Position numbers and translations under genes: made by a program
Source: SZUA-430 sp964647355
GTDB lineage: Bacteria; Pseudomonadota; Alphaproteobacteria; Micropepsales; Micropepsaceae
Assembly (NCBI GenBank): GCA_964647355.1
Contig: CAZYGK010000002.1
Coordinates: 75,981 to 139,980, forward strand
Direction of reading: 5' to 3'
Length of the DNA stretch: 64,000 nucleotides
The notes under the pieces: generated by a model
The model's input: only the letters and a program-made list of their open reading frames with translations
The model's database searches: none
Told to the model about the DNA's origin: nothing
Part shown: positions 8,485 to 16,882 of the stretch, in pieces
How positions within the stretch are numbered: the first letter of the stretch is position 1
Layout of the letters: the number at the start of each line of letters is the position of its first letter

Positions 8485-8856
8485 GTGCTAACAAGCCGGC
8501 TCATGCCAAGGAATGGCGCCACGGCAGAAAAGCGCAAGCGCACTCGTCGCACCAGTCATCCAAAAAATCGCAACGTGCCAACCCAACTGCGGCTCGCCGC
8601 GCCGAAGGCACGCCGAGTCACGCCTTACGACGAAGCCCATTTTGCAACTTATCTTCGGCTTCTGAACGCTAACGCACATGCCTCGAAAGAGGGCGTCATG
8701 CTCGCGATCATTCGCGATATTGCGCCAGCCCTGAATGGTGATGATGCTCTTCGCGCCCTGCGGAGCCATTTGGCGCGCGCACTCTGGATCAGCGACGAAG
8801 GGTATCGCGACTTGCTCAAAGGTGGGGGCATTGCTCAGCGCAGAAATTCCCGGTAG
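8485..8856 (+). CDS. DUF2285 protein, QseM-like antiactivator candidate
   Basis: A 123-residue protein. I chose the GTG at 8485, eight bases after GGAGG. The N-terminal third is basic (KRKRTRRTSHPKNR). The C-terminal part, VTPYDEAHFATYLRLLNANA through LRSHLARALWISDEGYRDLL, fits the DUF2285 fold. In Mesorhizobium, QseM is a small DUF2285 protein that blocks the LuxR-family activator TraR and the excision activator FseA. Here a LuxR protein and a DUF6499-DUF2285 protein are both within 2 kb. The 3' end overlaps the convergent FseA-like gene by 22 bases. Function is inferred. Confidence 0.72.
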   Translation: MLTSRLMPRNGATAEKRKRTRRTSHPKNRNVPTQLRLAAPKARRVTPYDEAHFATYLRLLNANAHASKEGVMLAIIRDIAPALNGDDALRALRSHLARALWISDEGYRDLLKGGGIAQRRNSR

Positions 8857-9560
8857 CCGCCATTCATGAGCGCTCGTCCGCGGCGGACGGCGCGCCGAAC
8901 GCCATCGCGCAGATACTCGCCGGGGTCGTTCCAGTCGGCGGAAATACGGTCGTGTCCAAACAACGCAACGGCCACTTCACGATGGGAGGCGCCGGACAAC
9001 ACTCCATCCAGTGCTTGCAGAACCCGCGCAAGCCTGCCTGCCGTGTGCTCGGACCGAAAATAGCGCCGCGCGAGAGAACCGGAGAAGAGATAGTCGTTGA
9101 AGCAACTGAGCGCGCGCCACCGGCATGAAGCGTCGTGCGGCTGGACGACGGCGTCGGTGAACAATGTTGTGCTATCCCCGCACGCCGCCAGTCGCACCGC
9201 GAGCTGAAGGCGCATCGTGCCGTCGCAAATCAGAACGTGAACCGCATCATCGCGGGCCGTCCGCTGGGTATGTGCATCAATTGCGGCGAACAGCGGAAGC
9301 ACATGCGGACAAACGTCAGGATCCCAGAACACTTTGGCCTCCAACGCGGTCTTGGACGGATCGTCTGCACGCAACATTCCCCAGCGCTGCTGCATTGCTA
9401 ACTCAGGTCGTGCCGACCTTCGAAAGCGTGCCCGTTCAAAATCGGTTTTGAATTCCGGATTCCGGCGCACGAACTCCCAGGCCCAGCCCAGCCGGGGCAA
9501 ATTCGACGTGTAGAAATAGCTTTCCTTGTGGTGCCAATCCGGCTGCTGCTCGGACCGCAT
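8835..9560 (-). CDS. DUF6499-DUF2285 protein, FseA-like excision activator candidate
   Basis: A 241-residue protein. Residues about 5-45 carry the DUF6499 pattern (ESYFYTSNLPRLGWAWEFVR, then RNPEFKTDF). Residues about 165-240 carry DUF2285, including SGASHREVAVALFGHDRISA, DWNDPGEYLRDGVRR and ending NGGYREFL. In the Mesorhizobium symbiosis ICE the excision activator FseA is assembled from a DUF6499 frame and a DUF2285 frame by programmed ribosomal frameshifting. Here both domains sit in one uninterrupted frame. It lies between the QseM-like and LuxR genes, consistent with a place in an excision cascade. Direct function is inference. Confidence 0.78.
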   Translation of the reverse strand: MRSEQQPDWHHKESYFYTSNLPRLGWAWEFVRRNPEFKTDFERARFRRSARPELAMQQRWGMLRADDPSKTALEAKVFWDPDVCPHVLPLFAAIDAHTQRTARDDAVHVLICDGTMRLQLAVRLAACGDSTTLFTDAVVQPHDASCRWRALSCFNDYLFSGSLARRYFRSEHTAGRLARVLQALDGVLSGASHREVAVALFGHDRISADWNDPGEYLRDGVRRAVRRGRALMNGGYREFLR

Positions 9561-9653
9561 GGATTTGCGCCTCGCTCGCAGACATCATTGGACGACCACG
9601 GCAACGTGCCGGCAGCCTGTATAGTTGTGCGGGTTGACAGGGAGCAGGCTTCG

Positions 9654-10361
9654 CTAGCGATCTCCGACAAAGCGCGCCACAGCCTGGCAGATCGTTCTAA
9701 CTCCGAGCTTGCTCTTGGCGTTCTCGAGATGAAACGACACCGTGCGCCGCTCGATGCCAAGGATTCGACCGATGTCCCATGCAGACTTGCCGCGCGCTGC
9801 CCAACGCAGACACTCGAATTCTCGTTGCGTTAGTTCGGTGCCGGCGACCAGATGAACCGGTCCTAGAATCTGGCGCGCCCGCAAGTGAACGATGAGCGCC
9901 ATCAATTGCAGCGTTCGCCGATTGATGTCGAGACTTCGCCGAAACGAACGGTGCGCCTCCCCGGAGACGACCGCCAACGCGGCGACAGCGCGATGAGGCT
10001 CATGAAACGGGACCGCAAAGCCGCAAGTGATGCCAAATTGAGCGGCCTCGTCGAAGAGTTGGCGCTGCGCCACTGTTGTATTCCGAGGCGGATGATCCCA
10101 AGAAAAGGTCGCATCGCAATGGCGGATGCGTTGGAGGACCGGGTCGATGCGCTCGAAGTTCTGCTTCGCATATCGCTCGAGCCATGCGGGCGGATAGGTG
10201 GAGACGACTTCACCCGCCCCAGCGTTGGGCTGCGAAAGCACGAAATACACGAAACGATCGAAGCCGAGGGCGGAGAGACCTGTCGCCGTGGTCGAACGCA
10301 GCGCGTTCGTATCCTCGCTGGCCCTGATGCCTTCTACAAAGTTTTGAAAAACTCGTTGCAC
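9654..10361 (-). CDS. LuxR/TraR-family quorum-sensing regulator
   Basis: A 235-residue protein with two domains. The N-terminal autoinducer-binding domain has the conserved pattern YPPAWLERYAKQNFERIDPV with a following W in TFSWDHP and a G in ITCGFAVPF. The C-terminal GerE-type helix-turn-helix is LTQREFECLRWAARGKSAWD and IGRILGIERRTVSFHLENA. Length matches TraR/LasR proteins. No luxI-type synthase is in the window, so it is either a solo receptor or paired with a distant synthase. It lies directly upstream of the FseA-like gene on the same strand, where a TraR-type activator would be expected. Confidence 0.9.
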   Translation of the reverse strand: MQRVFQNFVEGIRASEDTNALRSTTATGLSALGFDRFVYFVLSQPNAGAGEVVSTYPPAWLERYAKQNFERIDPVLQRIRHCDATFSWDHPPRNTTVAQRQLFDEAAQFGITCGFAVPFHEPHRAVAALAVVSGEAHRSFRRSLDINRRTLQLMALIVHLRARQILGPVHLVAGTELTQREFECLRWAARGKSAWDIGRILGIERRTVSFHLENAKSKLGVRTICQAVARFVGDR

Positions 10362-10376
10362 CTTCGAAGCCCCGGT

Positions 10377-10391
10377 CTACGTCTAACGTAG
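10377..10391. promoter_or_regulatory. Palindrome upstream of the LuxR gene
   Basis: CTACGT-CTA-ACGTAG is a perfect 6+6 dyad beginning 16 bases before the LuxR start codon. Its position suits an operator for autoregulation. It is shorter than the usual 18-20 base tra or lux box, so binding by this LuxR protein is only a guess. Confidence 0.35.
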
Positions 10392-10796
10392 GATCGGTGA
10401 CGAACGGCACCAACCGGCATCGCTGCTTGGGTCGCCGGCGAGTAGGCGATTCGTGATCGAAGTCACGCCGTCAACCAACGCCGTTTCGTTAACAGCCGGC
10501 CGCAGCGTTGCCGATCAGTGCTACGCAAAAATCGATGCGCTACCCCAATTTCGTTAGCCATAAGCAGCCCACCCCATATCGAGGCGCGCCGGAACAGGAA
10601 GCCGACGCTTAGACGCGCCCTTTCCCGAGGCTGCGGCTCGTCGTTCCGAGGTCGCCGAAGAACCGCTCGCACGGCATCCTCGTCGACAATAGCGAGCGCG
10701 AGCGCAAGTCATCGCGCAAGGGAGCTGTTCTTCGGATTGAGACTCGCAAGCTAAGCTTGGCCGATCGAACATGCCGTTCGCGTCGTGTGGCGTTGC
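10392..10796. other. Gene-free stretch between the LuxR and excisionase genes
   Basis: About 400 bases between divergent genes. No frame has a credible start or product. It must carry the promoter of the excisionase-integrase pair, but I cannot point to clear -35 and -10 boxes. Confidence 0.35.
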
Positions 10797-11048
10797 ATGT
10801 CTGGAAAGTTACCGAACGAGCGAACGCGATACCCCTTAGCTGGCTCTTGGCCTGCGTTGATGCGCGCCGACATGGCCGCCGCATATCTGGACGAACCAGA
10901 TCGGACAGCGTTTCTTCGCAAAGTCCGTGATGGCATTTACCCGCCAGCAGTCCACTTTCGCGGTTGTCGATTGCGGTGGCGGAAGGCAGACCTCGACGCT
11001 AGGATTTCCGGAGCTAAACCGACGATCAATCTCGACGACGACCTATGA
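10797..11048 (+). CDS. Small excisionase-like DNA-binding protein (recombination directionality factor candidate)
   Basis: An 83-residue protein from the ATG at 10797; an in-frame GTG at 10785 is an alternative. The core WPALMRADMAAAYLDEPDRT, FLRKVRDGIYPP, CRLRWRKADLDARI resembles the winged helix-turn-helix of AlpA/Xis proteins: an alanine-rich first helix, a recognition helix, then a wing with a W/R pair. Its stop overlaps the integrase start as ATGA, so the two proteins are made together. In ICE biology such a protein tips the integrase toward excision. It is probably the target of the FseA-like activator encoded nearby. Confidence 0.75.
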   Translation: MSGKLPNERTRYPLAGSWPALMRADMAAAYLDEPDRTAFLRKVRDGIYPPAVHFRGCRLRWRKADLDARISGAKPTINLDDDL

Positions 11049-12322
11049 TGTCTCGAAAGCCAGCGGACTGGCCCAAATACATGGTAGCAAAGCGCCTGCG
11101 CGATGGCGCGCCCGCGTACTATTGGACCAAGCCGCCGTGGGCTCGCAACGCTGTCGAGATTGAAGGCCAGACCCGGAAATGCGGTATGGTAGGGGTTCCG
11201 CTCGGCAGAGACTACGGCGACGCCTGCATCGCCGCGCGTAGATACAATCAGCAGCTTGATGCCTGGCGCACCGGAAGGAACCCAGCGGAACTCGATTCCG
11301 CGCCGGTGATTGCCCCCATTGGAAGCGTCGACTGGTTGATCGGCAAATTTCAGACCTCGGAAAAGTATAAGAGGTGCGGTAACGCAACGCGCAGGAACTA
11401 CGACGGCGGTTTGAAGCTCATCGCCGATCATTTGCGCAAATCTGGCAGGCGCTTTGGAACCACGATGGTGACCGAGATCGAGCCGCACCATGCCGACACG
11501 TTATTTGAGAAGCTGTGTGCGGGAGGGAAAAAAGGAAGCCGCGTCACCACCGCCTCGCATGCGATCCGCGCAATACGTCGTGCTTGGAACGTCGTGGCAC
11601 GAGCGCATTGCAAGATCGTACCTGAAGCCAATCCATTTCGCAGCGTCGAGATTGGATCGAGCGGCAAGGAGACCGAGTATGCCACGCTCGAACAACTCGA
11701 AATCTTCGTCGCAAAGGCCAATGAGCTCGCGCATCCAAGTGTCGCTCTTGCAGCCTTGGTGACTTACTACTGGCTTCAACGCGAGACCGACATCATCAGC
11801 CGAATGATGTGGACGGACTACGAGGCGGGAAAACGGGTGCGCATCAGGCACTACAAGAATCGTGATCGCAAGAAGGGCGAGAAGGAGCACCTTGTGTGGC
11901 AACCGCTTTCTGATCCTGAGACCGGCGAAAGCCTCTATCCGGAAATCGAGGCGCAAATCGCGATCACGCCGAAACACGGGCCTTTGATGATCATGCGCGA
12001 CTGCGTCGATGGCCGTCGCAAAGGATTCGTCCCTCACCTGCCATACAGTGGCGACTATTTCGGCAAGGAATGCCGCAAAATTCTGGCAGCGGCCGAGCTT
12101 CCGGCCGGCATTACGTTCACGTCGTTTCGACATGGCGGCATGACTGAGGGCGGCGATGCATCGGCAACGGACTCAGAGCTGCTTTCGGGCAGCGGCCACA
12201 AGACGCGTGGCGTGTTGTCGATCTACACCAAACGCTCCAACCCTCAGGCCGTAAACTTTGCGCGCAAGCGGCTGGCATTGCGAACGAAGTTGAGAACGCA
12301 AAGGGAGCAAAAGTCGGAATGA
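11045..12322 (+). CDS. Tyrosine integrase of the left element
   Basis: A 425-residue tyrosine recombinase. The catalytic domain shows the first arginine in TYYWLQRETDIISRMMW, then FTSFRHGGMTEGG, then LSGSGHKTRGVLSIYTKRS with the tyrosine. It starts inside the excisionase stop (ATGA). It ends 75 bases before tRNA-Arg, on the 5' side of that gene. Since the island on the other side of the tRNA has its own integrase, this enzyme most likely belongs to the element on the left. Its own attachment site is not identified. Two copies of GTCGGAATGA (12313 and 12336) lie at and just after the gene end. Confidence 0.87.
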   Translation: MMSRKPADWPKYMVAKRLRDGAPAYYWTKPPWARNAVEIEGQTRKCGMVGVPLGRDYGDACIAARRYNQQLDAWRTGRNPAELDSAPVIAPIGSVDWLIGKFQTSEKYKRCGNATRRNYDGGLKLIADHLRKSGRRFGTTMVTEIEPHHADTLFEKLCAGGKKGSRVTTASHAIRAIRRAWNVVARAHCKIVPEANPFRSVEIGSSGKETEYATLEQLEIFVAKANELAHPSVALAALVTYYWLQRETDIISRMMWTDYEAGKRVRIRHYKNRDRKKGEKEHLVWQPLSDPETGESLYPEIEAQIAITPKHGPLMIMRDCVDGRRKGFVPHLPYSGDYFGKECRKILAAAELPAGITFTSFRHGGMTEGGDASATDSELLSGSGHKTRGVLSIYTKRSNPQAVNFARKRLALRTKLRTQREQKSE

Positions 12323-12359
12323 GCGGTATACGAATGTCGGAATGACGTTGCGTCACGAA

Positions 12360-12389
12360 TTGATAACCGCTTGAATACAAAATTAAAAT
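12360..12389 (+). promoter_or_regulatory. Promoter of tRNA-Arg
   Basis: TTGATA at 12360-12365 and TAAAAT at 12384-12389 are separated by 18 bases, with the tRNA beginning nine bases later. The stretch is AT-rich compared with its surroundings. It shows the left element has not cut the tRNA from its promoter. Confidence 0.55.
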
Positions 12390-12397
12390 AGCATAAT

Positions 12398-12474
12398 GAC
12401 CCCGTAGCTCAGCAGGATAGAGCGGCAGATTCCTAATCTGTAGGTCGGACGTTCGAATCGTCTCGGGGTCACCA
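12398..12474 (+). tRNA. tRNA-Arg (anticodon CCT)
   Basis: A 77-base cloverleaf with acceptor stem GACCCCG/CGGGGTC, discriminator A and encoded CCA. The D arm contains GTAGCTCAGCAGGATAGAGC. The anticodon arm has loop TTCCTAA with anticodon CCT at 12432-12434. The T arm has GTTCGAATC. A T run follows the CCA. It reads AGG codons. The 3' 46 bases, from the anticodon stem to CCA, are repeated exactly at 32613-32658, so this gene is the integration site of the island to the right and remains complete. Confidence 0.95.
12429..12474 (+). repeat. attL: left copy of 46-bp direct repeat
   Basis: The last 46 bases of tRNA-Arg, from the base closing the anticodon loop to the CCA end, recur exactly at 32613-32658. 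This is the standard attachment-site duplication left by an integrase that targets a tRNA 3' half. Confidence 0.93.
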
Positions 12475-12617
12475 CTTTTTGTCTAGCAAAAGCAGCCACT
12501 TAGTTTGGCGCCCGCGACCGTGCGCAAAGCATCGCCGCTCGCTACTAAGCCCATTGTAAGCAACGGCGGCGATAGCATCGCGAAGTTTCCTGTGTCCACC
12601 ACGATGCGATGCTCCGC

Positions 12618-13259
12618 TCACTCATAGGGGAGGTCGAAACTGCCACCCATCGCCAGGAAAGCTGTCAGCGTGTCAAGGATCGCTTGCTTCTCTTTCGGGC
12701 TCATCTTGTGGTCGTAGAAGAACTTCCCATTCAGGCGTATCGTGGAGTCCTTCGCTATCGCGCAGTCATACAGAAACTCGAAATAGACCCGTTTTGAGAT
12801 TGCAACCGACGCCCACTCTTCAATTTGACCGCTCGCACCGACGTGGTGCTCCGGCTTGAGTTCAAACTCAAACTTCGCGCCGTCACAATTGCTGACGAGC
12901 GACTCGAAGAAGATCCAATCACTATCCGAATAGACCACGTGCATTGCAGCTCCGACAGCTGGGGAACCGAAGGACGGGGGGAATTTGATGAAAGTGAGGT
13001 AGATGCCAGTCCTTCCTCTCATGTTTGTCGGCGTCGACTTCGCTCGATAGCGCGTTAGGCCGTCAACCTTGTCCTCTACGATGCGCATTTTCGCGAGAGC
13101 GGCCTCACCCTCATCCTTGGTGGGTGCTGGTACGAGTACCCTTGCTGTTGGCTCTGGCGTCTTTTCAAAGAACTTAGGGAAGAGGGCTTTAGCATAGAGA
13201 ATCGAAACAGCGCCCACGACAGCAAGCGTTACCACAGTGTTGACGGTGCTGCGGTTCAT
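12618..13259 (-). CDS. Membrane-anchored protein of unknown function
   Basis: A 213-residue protein starting MNRSTVNTVVTLAVVGAVSI; the complement has GGAGGAG at a good distance before this ATG. Residues 8-28 form one hydrophobic segment, so it is probably anchored in the inner membrane with the rest outside the cytoplasm. The remainder is mixed alpha/beta with no motif I recognise; it contains the stretches IYLTFIKFPPSFGSP and CDGAKFEFELKPEHH. It is divergent from a small XRE regulator gene, with a palindrome between them. Function unknown. Confidence 0.72.
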   Translation of the reverse strand: MNRSTVNTVVTLAVVGAVSILYAKALFPKFFEKTPEPTARVLVPAPTKDEGEAALAKMRIVEDKVDGLTRYRAKSTPTNMRGRTGIYLTFIKFPPSFGSPAVGAAMHVVYSDSDWIFFESLVSNCDGAKFEFELKPEHHVGASGQIEEWASVAISKRVYFEFLYDCAIAKDSTIRLNGKFFYDHKMSPKEKQAILDTLTAFLAMGGSFDLPYE

Positions 13260-13308
13260 TCGGGTAGCTCCTCCCAAGGTCAGGCATTGGCGCTACCATA
13301 GGGCGAAT

Positions 13309-13324
13309 AGGGAATATAGTCCCT
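13309..13324. promoter_or_regulatory. Candidate XRE operator between divergent genes
   Basis: AGGGA-ATATAG-TCCCT is a perfect dyad. Just to its left, ATAGGG occurs twice nine bases apart (13299 and 13308). The site lies 35 bases before the XRE start and about 50 bases from the divergent membrane-protein start, a natural place for autoregulation. Confidence 0.5.
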
Positions 13325-13358
13325 AGAGATTATAAGCCCGACGCGTTCCCTTGCGCGT

Positions 13359-13574
13359 GTGGTCGATTGGCGGACAATTGTGGGAACGAACGTCAGGCGC
13401 GCTCGCAGCGCGGCTGGTCTGACGCAGGAACAGGTTGCCTTGGAGGCGGAGATCGACCTAACCTACATGGGTGCGATTGAGCGTGGACGGCGCAATCCGA
13501 GCATTTTGGTTTTGGCGCGAATTGCGGAAGCCCTGAGCGTCGAGCCAGCCGACTTGCTCAAGCGCCGCCGATGA
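13359..13574 (+). CDS. Small XRE-family transcriptional regulator
   Basis: A 71-residue protein starting at GTG (MVDWRTIVGTNVRRARSAAG). The helix-turn-helix is LTQEQVALEAEIDLTYMGAI followed by ERGRRNPSILVLARIAEALS. Proteins of this exact type often accompany restriction-modification genes as controllers. Here an MmeI-like enzyme gene lies immediately to the right on the opposite strand, ending 299 bases away. It may instead regulate the divergent membrane-protein gene. The interval 13575-13873 between this gene and the methyltransferase gene shows no further gene. Confidence 0.82.
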   Translation: MVDWRTIVGTNVRRARSAAGLTQEQVALEAEIDLTYMGAIERGRRNPSILVLARIAEALSVEPADLLKRRR

Positions 13575-13873
13575 TCCCGGGGTGCGTCTGAGCATCGCGC
13601 CGGGTCACAAGCCCGCAGCCGGGCGCTCCGTTTCGGTGCGCTGCTGAAGGTTCACACTGTGCACAACCGGGTCCGAGCGCATAGGATTGGGCCATCATGA
13701 CCACAACCGAAGCTCGACGTTGATCGCGCTATTGCTCGGCCGAGTCTCTGCGGTCGCCATCACGCTGGTCTATGAGTTCAATCGGCAGCGGGATGGGCAG
13801 AGGCTCCAGGTCAGATGTCCGGCGGTTCGCTGCCGAAACCTAGCCGTGCGCGCCAACGGAGAAGGGCGTTGCT

Positions 13874-16801
13874 CTAGCGCCCCACCGCCGCCCGTTCCTG
13901 ATTGAGTGCAAATAGCTTCTCAATCACATCATCGTTTGAGAGATCGGCGGGCCAGCCGTAAGCAGCCGCGACGGCCGCGTCCAAGTTTCGATGCGCCTCG
14001 GCAAGCCAGCTCGGACGTTCGTTGTAAAGCGATGTGAGAGTTCTCTGGGCTAAGACCCGTGCCGCCTTGTCGTCCTTCCCCAAGATTCTGTCGGGCAATC
14101 CGTTGGCGACTTCGCGCTGCCGCACGATCAATTCAGGCGGATAGAGCCACGCATTGCGAAGTTCATTTAGGCGCTGCGCCGCCGTTTCTATGGCTGGAGC
14201 TCTCGGCAGCTTTCGCGCTTTCTCCGGTGGAACGTTGGGCGTCATTCCTTCGGGAAATGGGAAACTGGCGAACGTCGAAGTGTGGGTGTAGCGCGGTCGA
14301 TCCTCAAGGTCCGAGCCCTTGCGAAGAGACCACGCCGCGTGAAAGCGACTATGCAAAATGCCGAACATCAAGTCATCCTCTCGCGGGATGACGATCAGGT
14401 TCTTGTCGGGTAACACGGGATACGACAGCCAGACAAACACGCGGTGCTGAGCCGTCTCACCGGTGACGATGTATCGTCTCAACTTTTCGATCTGCGAACG
14501 CATCTCCGGGCGTGGCCAATACGGCTCCCACCAGCGTGTCCTCGCATGCTTGTCTCTGGCTTCCGCTCTAGCCTCAGGCAACGTGCGGAGATCGTCTGGA
14601 TTATCCGCATCGTATCGCGCGGACTTCAGAAATTCGAAGAGAGTCTGAAAGAGCGAAGCGTCAGCTATCGACAACCCCAGAGGCAGGTCAATGAACCATA
14701 CATCGCGAGAGCGGCCTGCAGCGAGGTCGTCCCCATTCCAATATGGTTTCAAGACATGCGCGTTTGGCACACCGTTGGGGTTGGTCGGCTCCTTCATCCA
14801 TGCGCGCGCGACTTCGCCTGAGACGTCGAACGGTCCACTCTTCTGAATGCCCAGGAAGGCGGCTTCGTCATTGTCGTGCAGAGAACCCGCAGAAGTCATG
14901 TTCAAGCCGGTCGTCAGGTCTGCGTTGATGCTATCCACGACCTTCCCGTCGAGCATGGTTGGCAGGCCACCGTTGCGGCCAAAGCAGATGAGCGAAACGT
15001 CGACGGACGCTCCATCAACAGTCCACTGTTGCTCGCTCCAGGCGTTGAAGATTGGCGCGCTGGCGGCAATGCGGTGCAATACGGGAAGGTTTGTGTTCTT
15101 CCGGATAGAGTTGGTCGCGACCAGGCCCGCGCGGGCAGTAGTGCCACTTTCGATCATGGCGCGCGCGTTCTCGAGCCAGTAGCAGACCAAGTCCGTAAAT
15201 CCCGGCAAACGACCTTCGTAAATAGCGCGAATGCGTTCGGCGGTGCTGACCCCCAGTCGGCGCTTCATCAACTTCGCACCTAGGTAGGGCGGATTTCCAA
15301 TAATGACATCGGCGTCCGGCCAACTCGAAGCCGTGCCATCGTTGTTGATGATGGCGTCGCGACATTGAATCGACTCCAGCGGCCGCAAGATCGGATCGCG
15401 CGCCGCGCTGAACCCATTGCGTCGCATCCACTGAATCTCGCCGATCCAGATGGATACTCGTGCGAGTTCTGCGGCGTACGGATTGATCTCGATGCCAAGG
15501 AGGCTTTCTGGTCCGACTGTGGGCGCAAGTGGATGCAGCCCAAGCGCCTCTGCTTCCAAGGTGACTTTTCGTTCGAGGTCCTTTAGCGTCTGAAGGGCAA
15601 GGTAGAGAAAGTTTCCCGAGCCGCAGGCTGGATCGAGGACTCGGAATCGTTTTAAGCGCTCGACGAAGGCCCGATATAGCTCGTCGGCCGCCTTTCTTGC
15701 CTTCGCCTCGTCGCGCTTTGCTGCCGTGTGAACCCGCTGTGCTTCTTTCTGCGTCTTCGGCCTTCGTCCGCGCGCCTCGTCAGCACGGCCTATAGCAACG
15801 GATATCTCGCTCTTGACTGCTTCCCACTCATGCATGAGGGGCCGATGAATCACGGGCTCGATGATCATCATGATCTTGTCGCGGTCCGTATAGTGCGCAC
15901 CCAGCTGGCTGCGCTTGTCGGGGTCCAGCCCGCGCTCAAAGAGGGTTCCAAGGATTGCAGGATCGATCCCGGCCCAGTCCAGCCCGGCAGCCTTGTGGAT
16001 GAGCTTGATGTCATCCGCTTCCAGGGACAGCGCCTTGTCATCGTCGAAGAGTCCGCCGTTGAACCAGTCAACGACTTCGAAGCCGACGCGCCCGCCCTTG
16101 CGCATCGCCTTGAACAAGCTCGCGGCGATCGGCTGAAACTCTGAGGGGTCTCGCTCTGCTGCCTCCAGCATCTTGGAGAATAACTTCTTCGGGAGCAGAT
16201 CGACGTCTTCCGCGAACATGCAAAATACCAGGCGGTTGACGAAGTGCGCGACCTGGTGAGGATCGTGGCCACGCGCACGCAGCCGCTGTGCGAGGTCGGC
16301 AAACTTGCCCGCCGCGTCCGCTGTCAACTCGTCCCGCGTCTTCTTGGGCTTTAGGCGGTCGGGCTCGGAGAATGCCCACTTCAACAGCTGCCGCTTGTTG
16401 GTGTCACGCAGCTCGTCAACCGTAATCTCGTGCGTTTCCGCAACCGTGTTCGTCCAGTTGGTGTGGATGCGAAAGCGATCGCGATCGGAGACAATCAGCA
16501 GCGGCGGGTTCTCAAGTGCGACGGCGTAGCGCTGGAGTTGCACGAACGCGGCGTTGAGGTCCTTGCCGGGCTGCTTGTACTCCCAAGCAAAGCAGCCACG
16601 CTTCCACACGTCAGCCCAGCCCTGGCCGCCAGTGGTCTTCATCGCGCCTTTCTCGAACGCAAAGGTCTCCCCTGACGGGTCGGCCTCGGTCGGCGACCGC
16701 TCGCCAAGCAACTTGCAGAGGTCATTGAAGTGGCTTTGGGAGGCCGCGCGCTCGGTCAGAGGTGAGTCGCGCCAGCGCTTGATGAATACTTCAGGTGTCA
16801 T
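13874..16801 (-). CDS. MmeI-like type IIL restriction-modification enzyme (fused endonuclease and DNA methyltransferase)
   Basis: A 975-residue protein. Near residue 65 it has ADVWKRGCFAWEYK, that is D-x9-E-x-K, the same spacing as the MmeI nuclease site. The adenine methyltransferase domain has motif I DPACGSGNFLYLAL and motif IV NPPYLGAK. The C-terminal third, with LSYPVLPDKNLIVIPREDDL and HTSTFASFPFPEG, fits the target-recognition domain of this family. One polypeptide thus both methylates one strand and cuts. Length is close to MmeI (about 920). It lies 81 bases downstream of the ABC-3C operon, on the same strand, forming a defence block. Confidence 0.87.
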   Translation of the reverse strand: MTPEVFIKRWRDSPLTERAASQSHFNDLCKLLGERSPTEADPSGETFAFEKGAMKTTGGQGWADVWKRGCFAWEYKQPGKDLNAAFVQLQRYAVALENPPLLIVSDRDRFRIHTNWTNTVAETHEITVDELRDTNKRQLLKWAFSEPDRLKPKKTRDELTADAAGKFADLAQRLRARGHDPHQVAHFVNRLVFCMFAEDVDLLPKKLFSKMLEAAERDPSEFQPIAASLFKAMRKGGRVGFEVVDWFNGGLFDDDKALSLEADDIKLIHKAAGLDWAGIDPAILGTLFERGLDPDKRSQLGAHYTDRDKIMMIIEPVIHRPLMHEWEAVKSEISVAIGRADEARGRRPKTQKEAQRVHTAAKRDEAKARKAADELYRAFVERLKRFRVLDPACGSGNFLYLALQTLKDLERKVTLEAEALGLHPLAPTVGPESLLGIEINPYAAELARVSIWIGEIQWMRRNGFSAARDPILRPLESIQCRDAIINNDGTASSWPDADVIIGNPPYLGAKLMKRRLGVSTAERIRAIYEGRLPGFTDLVCYWLENARAMIESGTTARAGLVATNSIRKNTNLPVLHRIAASAPIFNAWSEQQWTVDGASVDVSLICFGRNGGLPTMLDGKVVDSINADLTTGLNMTSAGSLHDNDEAAFLGIQKSGPFDVSGEVARAWMKEPTNPNGVPNAHVLKPYWNGDDLAAGRSRDVWFIDLPLGLSIADASLFQTLFEFLKSARYDADNPDDLRTLPEARAEARDKHARTRWWEPYWPRPEMRSQIEKLRRYIVTGETAQHRVFVWLSYPVLPDKNLIVIPREDDLMFGILHSRFHAAWSLRKGSDLEDRPRYTHTSTFASFPFPEGMTPNVPPEKARKLPRAPAIETAAQRLNELRNAWLYPPELIVRQREVANGLPDRILGKDDKAARVLAQRTLTSLYNERPSWLAEAHRNLDAAVAAAYGWPADLSNDDVIEKLFALNQERAAVGR

Positions 16802-16882
16802 TGCTTGAAGCTACTGTAAGAGTCTGACAAACCACAAATGCTAGGCAATTTGTGAAGGGCGGCATCGCCCGAGATTCCACAA

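Noticed and set aside
10377..10391. True tra/lux box
   Set aside because: Too short and not matching the 18-20 base pattern; kept only as a candidate operator.
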